A stretch of 5,565 nt of DNA from an uncultured Oscillospiraceae bacterium. Lineage in GTDB: Bacteria; Bacillota; Clostridia; Oscillospirales; Oscillospiraceae. Position numbers and translations under genes: made by a program. The notes below the pieces were generated by a model. That model saw only the letters and a program-made list of their open reading frames with translations, made no database searches and had not been told where the DNA came from. Of the stretch, positions 1 to 5,565 are shown piece after piece. The first letter of the stretch is position 1. Each line of letters starts with the position of its first letter. The DNA is taken from assembly GCA_910577805.1 (NCBI GenBank), contig CAJTOE010000161.1, positions 1-5,565 on the forward strand, given 5' to 3'.

Positions 1-584
1 CCGCCATAGCTCCGTTTCAGCCAGCCCTTTTCCTCCAAATGGCCCAGCGCCCGGCTGACCGAGACCCGGCTGGCTGAGACAGCGGCGGCAATCCCATCCT
101 GAGAAATGCGGACAACGCCGCCGGAAGGGGAGAGGGACAGCAGATATTTTGCCACCCGCTGGGGGACAGGGCGAAAGGCCATATCGTCCACCTGAGAGGA
201 CAGCAGACGGACGGTCCGGGCCAGATATTTCAGCATAGCCAGGGCCAGGTCCGGGTTTTGGGAGACCTCCGCAATCACCAGCTCCCGGTCAATCGGGACG
301 ATCTCACAGGGGGTGAGGGCAACGGCGGAGGAGACACGGGGCAGGCCGTCAAAAAAAGACGCCTCTCCAAAGAGACTGCCCGCCTCATAGGTGTGCAAAA
401 TCCGCTCCGCGCCGTCCTCCGACTGTATGAAGCTTTTGACCCGGCCGGATTTCAGATAATAAAAGCAGGTGGCCTGGGTGTCCTGCAAATAGATCAGATA
501 CCCGGCGGAACAGCGGATAGGGGGGCGCTGAGTGGCGAAAGGTTCCCAGATACCGGCAGGGAAGTCCAATTCGATGCGTCCCAT
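1..584 (-). CDS. Crp/Fnr-family transcriptional regulator (C-terminus cut by window edge)
   Basis: Reading leftwards from the ATG at 584-582, the frame stays open for 194 codons to the window edge and begins MGRIELDFPAGIW. Residues about 20-120 form a cyclic-nucleotide-binding-type beta roll, with the typical phosphate-cassette signature GSLFGEASFFDGLPR (69-83). Residues about 121-137 fit the long dimer helix. Residues about 157-191 form a winged helix-turn-helix whose recognition helix is SASRVSVSRALGHLEEKGW (170-188). Crp/Fnr proteins are usually 220-230 residues, so about 30 residues are missing. There is no N-terminal cysteine cluster like that of Fnr (only C25, C40, C93), so an Fnr-type Fe-S sensor is unlikely. 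The ligand cannot be told from sequence. It starts 4 bases after the upstream hydrolase stop, so the two are almost surely co-transcribed. A GGGG run at 595-598 can serve as a weak ribosome site. The family call is firm; the regulon is unknown. Confidence 0.93.
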   Translation of the reverse strand, partial: MGRIELDFPAGIWEPFATQRPPIRCSAGYLIYLQDTQATCFYYLKSGRVKSFIQSEDGAERILHTYEAGSLFGEASFFDGLPRVSSAVALTPCEIVPIDRELVIAEVSQNPDLALAMLKYLARTVRLLSSQVDDMAFRPVPQRVAKYLLSLSPSGGVVRISQDGIAAAVSASRVSVSRALGHLEEKGWLKRSYG

Positions 585-588
585 AAAA

Positions 589-1224
589 TCAGCCCCACTT
601 TCGGTTCGATACCGGCTTTCCGTGGCCAAAATAGATGGTTCGACTGCCCATACTGCTGATTTTTCCTGCACTTTCCAGCATTGCATCCCGATCATGGTAC
701 AGCATGGAGACAGTGGGATAAAACATGTTCATCAGTGCGTCGCCAACGAGCAAATGCCGGTGTTCTACATCAAGACCAATGGACCCGTCCGTGTGTCCCG
801 GAAGGGCAAGGACCTGCGCGTCGATTCCATAGCTGGACAAGCTGTCGCCCTCCCGCAGAAGCACATCCGGTTTAACTTCCGGCACTGTATGGACCGCAAA
901 TTCCTTGAGTGATGCAGACAAAACGATTTTCCCTAAAAACGTGGAGGCGGAAAGCGCTTGACTGAAATTGGAGGGGAGCAAATCACAGTCGCTTTCGTGC
1001 ATCCCGATGGGGATATCCAATGTGCTGGATAGCTGCGCCGCGTTTTCCGCATGGTCAAAATGCGCGTGAGTCAGGACGATCAGTTTGACATGGAAGGCTT
1101 TGCACGCCTCCAGCACTTGCTGAAAATGCTCCTTTTTTCCGGTATCAACCAGAATCGCACTGGAACCGTTTTTCAGAATGTAGCAATTTACGTTGCCGCA
1201 TTTGATTCGGTGTATTTCACACAT
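589..1224 (-). CDS. Metallo-beta-lactamase-fold hydrolase (glyoxalase II-like)
   Basis: A 211-residue protein with a complete two-metal site of the MBL superfamily: THAHFDH at 52-58 (H53, H55, D57, H58), H144 in LPGHTDGS, D162 in VGDAL, and H201 in FGHGKP. The early strand AILVDTGK (23-30) is the usual motif before the active site. Length matches the small glyoxalase II-like hydrolases of Firmicutes. These hydrolyse thioesters, lactones or phosphoesters, and the substrate here cannot be deduced. No signal peptide or membrane segment is seen, so it should be cytosolic. The ATG at 1224 has a GGAG site 9 bases upstream and a strong promoter behind that. It is the first gene of a unit with the Crp/Fnr regulator. 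Three 60-base samples give about 48-52% GC, against 60-73% in samples of leuC, leuD, leuB and the regulator, so it may be a more recent arrival. Confidence 0.93.
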   Translation of the reverse strand: MCEIHRIKCGNVNCYILKNGSSAILVDTGKKEHFQQVLEACKAFHVKLIVLTHAHFDHAENAAQLSSTLDIPIGMHESDCDLLPSNFSQALSASTFLGKIVLSASLKEFAVHTVPEVKPDVLLREGDSLSSYGIDAQVLALPGHTDGSIGLDVEHRHLLVGDALMNMFYPTVSMLYHDRDAMLESAGKISSMGSRTIYFGHGKPVSNRKWG

Positions 1225-1233
1225 AGCCGTTTT

Positions 1234-1237
1234 CTCC
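1234..1237 (-). promoter_or_regulatory. Ribosome binding site of the MBL hydrolase
   Basis: On the minus strand CGGAG precedes the ATG at 1224 by 9 bases, an ideal spacing. It supports the chosen start, which also gives the typical short N-terminus before the first beta strand. Confidence 0.75.
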
Positions 1238-1256
1238 GTTCCAAAAGTTTTCCTGA

Positions 1257-1286
1257 ATTATAACATAGTTTACATTCTTTTCGCAA
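1257..1286 (-). promoter_or_regulatory. Promoter for the MBL hydrolase - Crp/Fnr unit
   Basis: On the minus strand there is TTGCGA (1286-1281, 4 of 6 matches to the -35 consensus), an 18-base spacer, and a perfect TATAAT -10 (1262-1257). The -10 is preceded by TGT, giving an extended -10 (TGnTATAAT). Transcription should start near 1250, leaving a leader of about 25 bases. This is a housekeeping sigma-A type promoter and should be strong. It overlaps the region where the leuC -35 must lie. Confidence 0.8.
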
Positions 1287-1292
1287 GTCTTT

Positions 1293-1301
1293 TGGTAAGA
1301 T
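1293..1301 (+). promoter_or_regulatory. Probable extended -10 promoter of the leuCD operon
   Basis: TGGTAAGAT at 1293-1301 fits an extended -10 (TGn followed by a hexamer with 4 of 6 matches). No good -35 lies 17 bases upstream (CATTCT at 1273-1278). A good TTTACA at 1269-1274 is 21 bases away, which is too far. Start would be near 1308, leaving a leader of only about 24 bases. There is thus no room for a T-box or leucine attenuator. A short inverted repeat GGTA-AGA-TACC (1294-1304) covers this -10 and could be an operator half, but it is weak. Confidence 0.5.
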
Positions 1302-1314
1302 ACCTGTAAGAAAC

Positions 1315-1322
1315 AAAGGAGG
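1315..1322 (+). promoter_or_regulatory. Ribosome binding site of leuC
   Basis: AAAGGAGG is a near-perfect Shine-Dalgarno sequence ending 9 bases before the ATG at 1332. It fixes the leuC start. Confidence 0.9.
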
Positions 1323-1331
1323 CTGTTTTTT

Positions 1332-2588
1332 ATGGGAATGACCATGACACAAAAAATTCTCGCCAAGGCCGCCGGTCTGGAGTACGTCCAGCCGGGCCAG
1401 CTCATTGAGGCTAAATTGGACCTGGTCCTTGGCAACGATATTACCACCCCTGTCGCCATCACCGAGTTTGAGAAGGCGGGCTTCACGCAGATTTTCGACA
1501 AGGACAAAATCGCCATCGTCCTGGACCACTACACCCCCTGTAAGGACATCAAATCCGCCCAGCTGTGCAAGCAGGCCCGTGAGTTCGCCCATAAGCACAG
1601 CATCACCAACTTCTTTGACGTAGGCCAGATGGGAGTGGAACACGCTCTGCTGCCGGAAAAGGGATTATGCGCCCCCGGCGAAGTCATCATCGGCGCGGAC
1701 TCCCATACCTGCACCTATGGTGCGCTGGGCGCGTTCTCCACGGGTGTAGGTTCTACCGATATGGCCGCTGGTATGGCTACCGGTCTGGGCTGGTTCCGTG
1801 TGCCCTCCGCGATTAAGGTCACGCTGACCGGAAAACTCCAGCCCCACGTGTCTGGCAAGGATGTGATTCTGCATCTGATTGGCGAAATCGGCGTGGACGG
1901 GGCGTTGTACCAGTCCCTGGAGTTCGCTGGAGAGGGGGTAGGCTCCCTGACGATGGACGACCGCTTTACCATCGCCAATATGGCAATTGAGGCCGGCGGC
2001 AAAAACGGCATTTTCCCCGTGGACGAAAAGACCATGGAGTACATCAACGGCCGGGTGTCCCGTCCCTGCGAGGCGTTTCAAGCGGACCCGGATGCGGAGT
2101 ACGCCAGGGAAGTGGTCATTGACCTGAACACCCTGGAGCCTACTGTGGCAATGCCCCATCTGCCGGAAAATACGAAAATCGTCAGCGAGGTGGCGGGCCT
2201 GCCCATCAATCAGGTAGTCATTGGCTCCTGCACCAACGGCCGGATTCAGGATTTGCGCATTGCCGCCGCCATCATGAAGGGCAAGAAAGTAGCCCAAAAT
2301 GTGCGCTGCGTGGTGATTCCCGCCACGCAGGAAATCGTCCTTCAGGCCATGAAGGAGGGGCTGATCGAGATTTTCATTGAGGCGGGCGCGGCGGTCTCCA
2401 CCCCCACCTGCGGGCCTTGCCTGGGCGGACACATGGGGGTCATGGCCGAGGGAGAGCGCACCGTCTCCACCACCAACCGTAACTTTGTCGGCCGCATGGG
2501 CCACACCAGCTCGGAAGTGATTCTGGCCTCTCCCGCTGTGGCGGCGGCTTCCGCCATTGCCGGGTGCGTGGCCGACCCCAGAGCGTGA
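1332..2588 (+). CDS. leuC: 3-isopropylmalate dehydratase, large subunit
   Basis: With LeuD this forms isopropylmalate isomerase, which converts 2-isopropylmalate to 3-isopropylmalate in leucine synthesis (cytosol). The 418-residue protein belongs to the shorter, homoaconitase-like LeuC branch found in Clostridia and archaea (the enterobacterial form is about 466). The three ligands of the [4Fe-4S] cluster are present: C300 in IGSCTNGR, and C360 and C363 in TCGPCLGG. Other aconitase-family motifs are LDHYTPC (64-70), [10 protein letters not shown] (121-130), and NRNFVGRMG (382-390), which carries a substrate-binding arginine. The start [11 protein letters not shown] is typical and has an ideal ribosome site. 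It is the first gene of the operon; leuD follows after 18 bases. The cluster makes the enzyme oxygen-sensitive, in keeping with an anaerobe. No damage is seen. Confidence 0.98.
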   Translation: MGMTMTQKILAKAAGLEYVQPGQLIEAKLDLVLGNDITTPVAITEFEKAGFTQIFDKDKIAIVLDHYTPCKDIKSAQLCKQAREFAHKHSITNFFDVGQMGVEHALLPEKGLCAPGEVIIGADSHTCTYGALGAFSTGVGSTDMAAGMATGLGWFRVPSAIKVTLTGKLQPHVSGKDVILHLIGEIGVDGALYQSLEFAGEGVGSLTMDDRFTIANMAIEAGGKNGIFPVDEKTMEYINGRVSRPCEAFQADPDAEYAREVVIDLNTLEPTVAMPHLPENTKIVSEVAGLPINQVVIGSCTNGRIQDLRIAAAIMKGKKVAQNVRCVVIPATQEIVLQAMKEGLIEIFIEAGAAVSTPTCGPCLGGHMGVMAEGERTVSTTNRNFVGRMGHTSSEVILASPAVAAASAIAGCVADPRA

Positions 2589-2591
2589 TTG

Positions 2592-2598
2592 AAAGGAG
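2592..2598 (+). promoter_or_regulatory. Ribosome binding site of leuD (decides the start)
   Basis: AAAGGAG lies 8 bases before the ATG at 2607. The frame is also open from a TTG at 2589, but that codon precedes the ribosome site and would add six residues absent from LeuD proteins. The ATG is therefore chosen. Confidence 0.88.
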
Positions 2599-2606
2599 CG
2601 ATTTCG

Positions 2607-3092
2607 ATGAAAGTTTATAAATACGGCGCCAACGTGGATACGGACGTGATTATCCCGGCGCGGCACCTGAACGACCCCTCTCCAGCGGCGCTGGCCTCCC
2701 ACTGCATGGAGGACATTGATAAGGATTTCGCCAGTACAGTCCAGGCGGGAGATATCATTGTGGCCGGTCCCAACTTCGGCTGCGGCTCCAGCCGGGAGCA
2801 CGCCCCTCTGGCCATCAAGTCCTGCGGCGTCAAGTGCGTCATCGCGCCGTCCTTTGCCCGGATTTTCTACCGCAACGCCATCAATATCGGGTTCCCCATT
2901 CTGGAGTGCGCTGAGGCGGCGGAGGAGATTCAGGCAGGGGACCAGGTGGAGGTGGATTTTGCCACCGGCGTGATTCAAGATGTGACCACCGGCAAGAGCT
3001 GGCAGGCCGCGCCCTTCCCGGAGTTCATCAACGGTATCATTCAGAACGGCGGACTGTTGAACTCCCTGAAAGAGCGGGGGGTAGCAAAATAA
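2607..3092 (+). CDS. leuD: 3-isopropylmalate dehydratase, small subunit
   Basis: The swivel-domain partner of LeuC; together they make isopropylmalate isomerase. The protein has 161 residues, the usual size for the short LeuD form paired with a 420-residue LeuC. It begins [20 protein letters not shown], where DTDVIIPAR (11-19) is the family N-terminal signature. [12 protein letters not shown] (56-67) is the substrate-binding loop, and [16 protein letters not shown] (82-97) is the third conserved block. All are intact. It lies 18 bases after leuC with its own strong ribosome site. Its TAA stop shares one base with the ATG of the next, unknown gene (TAATG), a layout that favours re-initiation by the same ribosomes. 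Confidence 0.98.
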   Translation: MKVYKYGANVDTDVIIPARHLNDPSPAALASHCMEDIDKDFASTVQAGDIIVAGPNFGCGSSREHAPLAIKSCGVKCVIAPSFARIFYRNAINIGFPILECAEAAEEIQAGDQVEVDFATGVIQDVTTGKSWQAAPFPEFINGIIQNGGLLNSLKERGVAK

Positions 3093-3412
3093 TGCAGACC
3101 ATCATAATCAGCATGGATTCCCGGAAGATGAAGAATCCAGACCTGGATATCCGTTACTTCCTGCCAGACCGGATTGAGGAGTGGTCCGGGGGTGCAGTGA
3201 ACGACAATGGCTATGAATACGTGGATGAGGAAGGCCATATCTTGGCTGTCTGGTTGGAGACAGAGGATGCGGAGGGCTGGTGGCCCAAGGTTGTGGAATT
3301 GCTGAAAACGGAGCGGTTCTGTGAAAATGATCTTTCTGAAACGGCGCTGGTGCTGGTTTCGCAGGAGGCTGCTGCCAGAATTGAGCAGTGCCGTCAGGTC
3401 TATCCGGAGTAA
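3092..3412 (+). CDS. Uncharacterised small acidic protein inside the leu operon
   Basis: I do not recognise this 106-residue protein. It starts [20 protein letters not shown] and is strongly acidic (23 Asp/Glu against 10 Lys/Arg), with four tryptophans (W31, W54, W63, W64) and two cysteines (C77, C100). By eye, strands are likely at 3-8, 48-57 and 84-90 and helices at 63-75 and 91-103, a small compact alpha/beta fold. No signal peptide or membrane segment is seen. The ATG shares its A with the leuD TAA (TAATG), and GGGGGG at 3076-3081 could act as a ribosome site, so coupling to leuD is likely. A second ATG at 3113 (M8) is possible but would remove the first strand. leuB begins 17 bases after the stop. 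Four 60-base samples average 53% GC, below leuD and leuB. The reading frame is real by context; its function is unknown, perhaps an accessory to the leucine enzymes or a passenger. Confidence 0.85.
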   Translation: MQTIIISMDSRKMKNPDLDIRYFLPDRIEEWSGGAVNDNGYEYVDEEGHILAVWLETEDAEGWWPKVVELLKTERFCENDLSETALVLVSQEAAARIEQCRQVYPE

Positions 3413-3414
3413 TT

Positions 3415-3421
3415 AAGGAGA
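3415..3421 (+). promoter_or_regulatory. Ribosome binding site of leuB (decides the start)
   Basis: AAGGAGA sits 3 bases after the preceding stop and ends 8 bases before the ATG at 3430. The frame is open from an ATG at 3388, inside the preceding gene, but that would add 14 residues not found in Leu[17 protein letters not shown] is the family's normal beginning. Confidence 0.88.
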
Positions 3422-3429
3422 GTAACAAG

Positions 3430-4515
3430 ATGAACTACAAAATTGCCCTTATTAAAGGCGACGGTATCGGTCCTGAGGTAGTAGGGGAGGCCGTGAAGGT
3501 AATGGATACCATCGGGGCGAAGTTCGGCCACACCTTTGAGTATGCAGACATTCTGATGGGCGGCTGTGCCATCGACCAGGTGGGCAAATCCTACCCCGAA
3601 GGCACCGCGGAACAGTGCAAAACCTGCGACGCGGTTCTGTTGGGCGCGGTGGGCGGTCCCAAGTGGGGGCACTCCACCGACCCGGACAAGCGCCCGGAAA
3701 CTGCCCTGCTGTCCATCCGGAAGGATTTGGGCCTTTACGCCAATCTGCGCCCCGCCGCTCTGCGGCCTGCGTTGGCGGATGCGTGCCCCTTGAAAAAGGA
3801 GACGGCGGACAAGGGTATTGATCTCATGATGGTCCGGGAGCTCACCGGCGGTATCTATTTCGGCAAAAAGGACCGCTATCAGACCGAGGACCGGGGAGAG
3901 GAGGCCTCGGATTTACTGGCCTACTCGGAGAAGGAGATCGAGCGCATTGGCCGCCGGGCCTTTGAGCTGGCTCAACTGCGCAGTAAAAAGCTGGCGAGCG
4001 TGGACAAGGCCAATGTGCTGGAGTCCTCCCGGCTGTGGCGGCAGGTGATGCACCGGCTGAAGGAGGAGTACCCCGACGTGGCCTATGAGGACGTGCTGGT
4101 GGACAACGCCGCGATGCAGCTGGTCAAGGACCCCGCGCAGTTTGATGTTGTAGTTACAGAAAATATGTTCGGTGATATTTTGTCCGACGAGGCGTCCATG
4201 ATTACCGGCTCTATTGGTCTGCTGCCCTCTGCGTCCATCGGGGACACCGCGCCGGGACTCTATGAGCCGATTCACGGTTCCGCCCCGGACATCGCCGGGC
4301 AGGACAAAGCCAATCCCATTGCGACGATTTTGTCGGTGGCGATGATGTTCCGTTACTCCTTCAAGCTGCCCGATGAGGCCGCCGCCATTGAGCAGGCCGT
4401 GGACGCGGTGCTGGCCCAGGGCTGGCGCACCGCCGACATCGCAAAAGCAGGGGAGGACACGGTCGGAACGCTGAAAATGGGCGAGTTGATTCGGGAAAAT
4501 CTGAAAAAGATTTGA
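3430..4515 (+). CDS. leuB: 3-isopropylmalate dehydrogenase
   Basis: Oxidatively decarboxylates 3-isopropylmalate to 2-ketoisocaproate with NAD+, the third step specific to leucine (cytosol, homodimer). The 361-residue length is typical. Visible motifs are GDGIGPEV (10-17); the substrate arginines R97, R107 and R136 (in [11 protein letters not shown], with catalytic Y143); [12 protein letters not shown] with catalytic K193; the metal-binding aspartates D225 (VDNAAMQLV), D249 and D253 ([12 protein letters not shown]); and the NAD-binding [12 protein letters not shown] (279-290), followed by KANP. The [10 protein letters not shown] block and the NAD loop distinguish LeuB from isocitrate dehydrogenase. 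It is the last gene of the unit. No terminator separates it from the RNase P RNA gene, whose -35 overlaps the leuB stop. Confidence 0.98.
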   Translation: MNYKIALIKGDGIGPEVVGEAVKVMDTIGAKFGHTFEYADILMGGCAIDQVGKSYPEGTAEQCKTCDAVLLGAVGGPKWGHSTDPDKRPETALLSIRKDLGLYANLRPAALRPALADACPLKKETADKGIDLMMVRELTGGIYFGKKDRYQTEDRGEEASDLLAYSEKEIERIGRRAFELAQLRSKKLASVDKANVLESSRLWRQVMHRLKEEYPDVAYEDVLVDNAAMQLVKDPAQFDVVVTENMFGDILSDEASMITGSIGLLPSASIGDTAPGLYEPIHGSAPDIAGQDKANPIATILSVAMMFRYSFKLPDEAAAIEQAVDAVLAQGWRTADIAKAGEDTVGTLKMGELIRENLKKI

Positions 4516-4540
4516 CAATTCCCGAAAATTCCGGTATCAT
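4512..4540 (+). promoter_or_regulatory. Promoter of rnpB, overlapping the leuB stop codon
   Basis: A perfect TTGACA at 4512-4517, a 17-base spacer and TATCAT at 4535-4540 (5 of 6 matches) make a near-consensus housekeeping promoter. The leuB TGA (4513-4515) is part of the -35. The predicted start, 6-7 bases after the -10, falls at about 4547, exactly the first base of the P1 helix of the RNA. Confidence 0.92.
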
Positions 4541-4546
4541 AGTCAG

Positions 4547-4897
4547 GCAAGTAAGCTGGACAGCCGCGCGGGCGGGGCGAAAGGCCCGTCTGTGAGGAAA
4601 GTCCGGGCTCCGCAGGGCAAGGATAACGGGTAACACCCGCCGGGGGCGACCCTAGGAAAAGTGCAACAGAAATAGACCGCCTGTCCGTCAGGACAGGTAA
4701 GGATGGAAAGGCGAGGTAAGAGCTCACCCAATGGCGTGGAAGCGTCCATTGCTGTAAACTCTATCCGGAGCAACGCCGTGGAGGGACACACAGGCCGGCC
4801 CGGCCGTCCCAGGGAGGCGGCTAGAGCGTACGGGCAACCGTGCGTCGAGATAGATGGCTGTCTTAAAAGACAGAACCCGGCTTACAGGCTTACTTGC
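4547..4897 (+). ncRNA. rnpB: RNase P RNA, bacterial class A
   Basis: The catalytic RNA of RNase P, which with the RnpA protein removes the 5' leader of precursor tRNAs. The ends pair perfectly as P1: GCAAGTAAGC (4547-4556) with GCTTACTTGC (4888-4897). P2 is GACAGCC (4559-4565) with GGCTGTC (4856-4862). The universal block GAGGAAAGTCCGGGCTC lies at 4594-4610 and its partner ACAGAACCCGG near the 3' end, giving P4. ACAGAAATAGACCGCC is at 4666-4681. P12 is a perfect hairpin (4680-4697). The class A marker P6 is present: GGGC (4615-4618) with GCCC (4798-4801) in the P17 loop, under P16 (4783-4787 with 4806-4810). P18 ends in a GCAA tetraloop (about 4826-4845). The length of 351 bases is normal. 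Class A fits Clostridia; Bacillus has class B. Short open frames inside are not genes. Confidence 0.98.
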
Positions 4898-4906
4898 ATT
4901 TTTAAC

Positions 4907-4952
4907 AAAAAAGAGCGCACAGCAGGGGAGAAGCCTGTTGTGCGCTCTTTTT
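4907..4952 (+). terminator. Intrinsic terminator after rnpB
   Basis: A 14-bp stem, GAGCGCACAGCAGG (4913-4926) with CCTGTTGTGCGCTC (4934-4947), has one G-U pair, a 7-base loop and a following run of five T. Six A before the stem make it work on either strand in principle. It ends the rnpB transcript about 55 bases past P1, so the mature 3' end near 4897 must be made by trimming. Confidence 0.93.
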
Positions 4953-4990
4953 CGGTTCCGGACGCTCTGGCCCTGCATATGCTGGAATAA

Positions 4991-4996
4991 GGGAGG
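4991..4996 (+). promoter_or_regulatory. Ribosome binding site of the amidase-domain gene
   Basis: GGGAGG ends 9 bases before the ATG at 5006 and supports that start. No convincing promoter is seen between the rnpB terminator and this site. TATGCT at 4979-4984 could be a -10 but has no matching -35. Confidence 0.75.
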
Positions 4997-5005
4997 AATG
5001 TTTCC

Positions 5006-5500
5006 ATGCTTATTCCATATGACAGAGACAGAGCAGTGCAGTATGCGCATACGTGGGCCTTTCAGCGCAATCCGCAGTACTACAGCTATGATTTGTTAGG
5101 GGGGGACTGCACCAATTTTGCGTCCCAATGCCTCTACGCCGGTTCAGGGATCATGAACCACACGCCAACCTTCGGCTGGTATTACTATTCCGGCGACAAC
5201 AAAGCTCCCGCCTGGACGGGCGTGTCCTATCTGTTTCAATTTCTCACCCGCAAACAGCAGACTCCGGGGCCAGCGGCACAGGTCGTGGGGCCGGATGAGC
5301 TGCGTCCCGGTGATCTGGTCCGTCTGCGCTTTGCCCAAGGCGCCCAGGGGCATATGCCTGTGGTGGTTGCGGTAGGGCAGGGTGGAGGTTTAGGGCAGAT
5401 TCTTGTGGCGGCGCATTCCGACGACGCGGACTTCCGGCCGTTAAGCTCGTACCCGTTCCACCAGCTCTGGGGGCTGCATATTCTGGGCAGCTACCGTTAA
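5006..5500 (+). CDS. Putative amidase-domain protein (Amidase_6-like cysteine hydrolase)
   Basis: A 164-residue protein that is almost entirely one domain. The N-terminal YDRDRAVQYAHTWAFQRNPQ (5-24) and GGDCTNFASQCLYAG (32-46) are hallmarks of the Firmicutes putative amidase domain (Pfam Amidase_6 as I recall it), with C35 as the likely nucleophile. GHMPVVVAVG (115-124) supplies the likely catalytic H116. AAHSDDADFRPLSSY (135-149) is the third conserved block (H137, D140). Members are thought to cleave amide bonds, possibly in cell-wall peptides, but activity has not been established for this one. Unlike many relatives it has no signal peptide, membrane segment or wall-binding repeats, so it should be cytosolic unless released by lysis. 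It follows the rnpB terminator, so it likely has its own weak promoter or lives on read-through. Family confident, substrate unknown. Confidence 0.88.
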   Translation: MLIPYDRDRAVQYAHTWAFQRNPQYYSYDLLGGDCTNFASQCLYAGSGIMNHTPTFGWYYYSGDNKAPAWTGVSYLFQFLTRKQQTPGPAAQVVGPDELRPGDLVRLRFAQGAQGHMPVVVAVGQGGGLGQILVAAHSDDADFRPLSSYPFHQLWGLHILGSYR

Positions 5501-5565
5501 AGCCGGTGTCCGTTTTCGTCAAAGGCCGCTTTGAGCAGCATGTCCACAAAGAAGGCGGAACAGCA
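5497..5565 (-). CDS. Probable 3' end of a convergent gene, cut by the window edge
   Basis: On the minus strand one frame is open from the window edge for 22 codons and ends in TAA at 5499-5497. The residues, CCSAFFVDMLLKAAFDENGH then RL, read like a normal protein C-terminus (an amphipathic helix and a charged tail). Its stop shares a TTAA with the stop of the amidase-domain gene, so the two would overlap tail to tail by 4 bases. The fragment is too short to name a family or exclude chance. Confidence 0.4.
   Translation of the reverse strand, partial: CCSAFFVDMLLKAAFDENGHRL

Noticed and set aside
258..912. Plus-strand open frames across the regulator and the MBL hydrolase
   Set aside because: They run antisense to two well-supported genes and have no ribosome site or recognisable domain.
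1210..1222. GTGT-ATTTC-ACAC palindrome near the hydrolase start as a Crp-type site
   Set aside because: It lies inside the first codons of the hydrolase gene, has 4-base arms, and lacks the TGTGA-N6-TCACA spacing of Crp sites.
1294..1304. GGTA-AGA-TACC inverted repeat over the leuC -10 as a regulator site
   Set aside because: The arms are only 4 bases and the symmetry does not extend outward, so chance is likely. It is kept only as a remark in the promoter entry.
1665..2978. Long minus-strand open frame of 437 codons opposite leuC and leuD
   Set aside because: It lies fully antisense to two clear enzymes, its product is dominated by His, Gly and Arg as expected from the reverse of GC-rich codons, and it shows no domain. 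It is a shadow frame.
4898..4912. T-run after P1 as a separate terminator or insertion junction
   Set aside because: TTTTT followed by AAC and AAAAAA is explained by the A-tract flanking the real terminator hairpin. There are no repeats or target duplications around it.
4703..4990. Protein-like open frames inside and after the RNase P RNA gene
   Set aside because: The DNA folds into conserved class A helices; the coding appearance is due to high GC. The frame also runs through the terminator hairpin.

Overview
The window looks like a piece of a GC-rich Clostridia chromosome, most likely a gut bacterium of the Oscillospiraceae type. The reasons are strong AGGAGG-type ribosome binding sites, Gram-positive-like promoters, separate LeuC and LeuD subunits with a roughly 420-residue LeuC, a class A RNase P RNA, and a stand-alone putative amidase domain of a kind common in Firmicutes. 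The genus is an inference. There is no gene-free stretch longer than 300 bases.

Left part (1-1224, minus strand): a two-gene unit, a metallo-beta-lactamase-fold hydrolase followed 4 bases later by a Crp/Fnr-family regulator that runs off the left edge. A strong promoter faces left from the 107-base gap at 1225-1331.

Centre (1332-4515, plus strand): a leucine biosynthesis unit, leuC - leuD - small unknown gene - leuB. LeuC and LeuD form isopropylmalate isomerase, and LeuB is 3-isopropylmalate dehydrogenase. leuA and the ilv genes are not in the window. The small gene (106 residues, acidic, unrecognised) overlaps the leuD stop codon by one base and lies 17 bases before leuB, so it is built into the operon. 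It is the most interesting unknown here.

Right part (4512-5565): directly after leuB comes the RNase P RNA gene rnpB. Its promoter begins inside the leuB stop codon. The RNA shows P1, P2, P4, P6 and the other class A landmarks and is followed by a strong hairpin terminator. Next is a 164-residue putative amidase-domain protein (Amidase_6-like, Cys/His), then a probable C-terminal fragment of a convergent minus-strand gene at the right edge.

The window is mainly housekeeping: leucine synthesis plus tRNA 5' maturation. I see no CRISPR array, tRNA, transposon or prophage. The points worth a second look are the orphan gene in the leu operon, the back-to-back overlapping promoters at 1257-1301, the fused leuB stop/rnpB promoter, and an apparent change in the tRNA-CCA-binding loop of the RNase P RNA.
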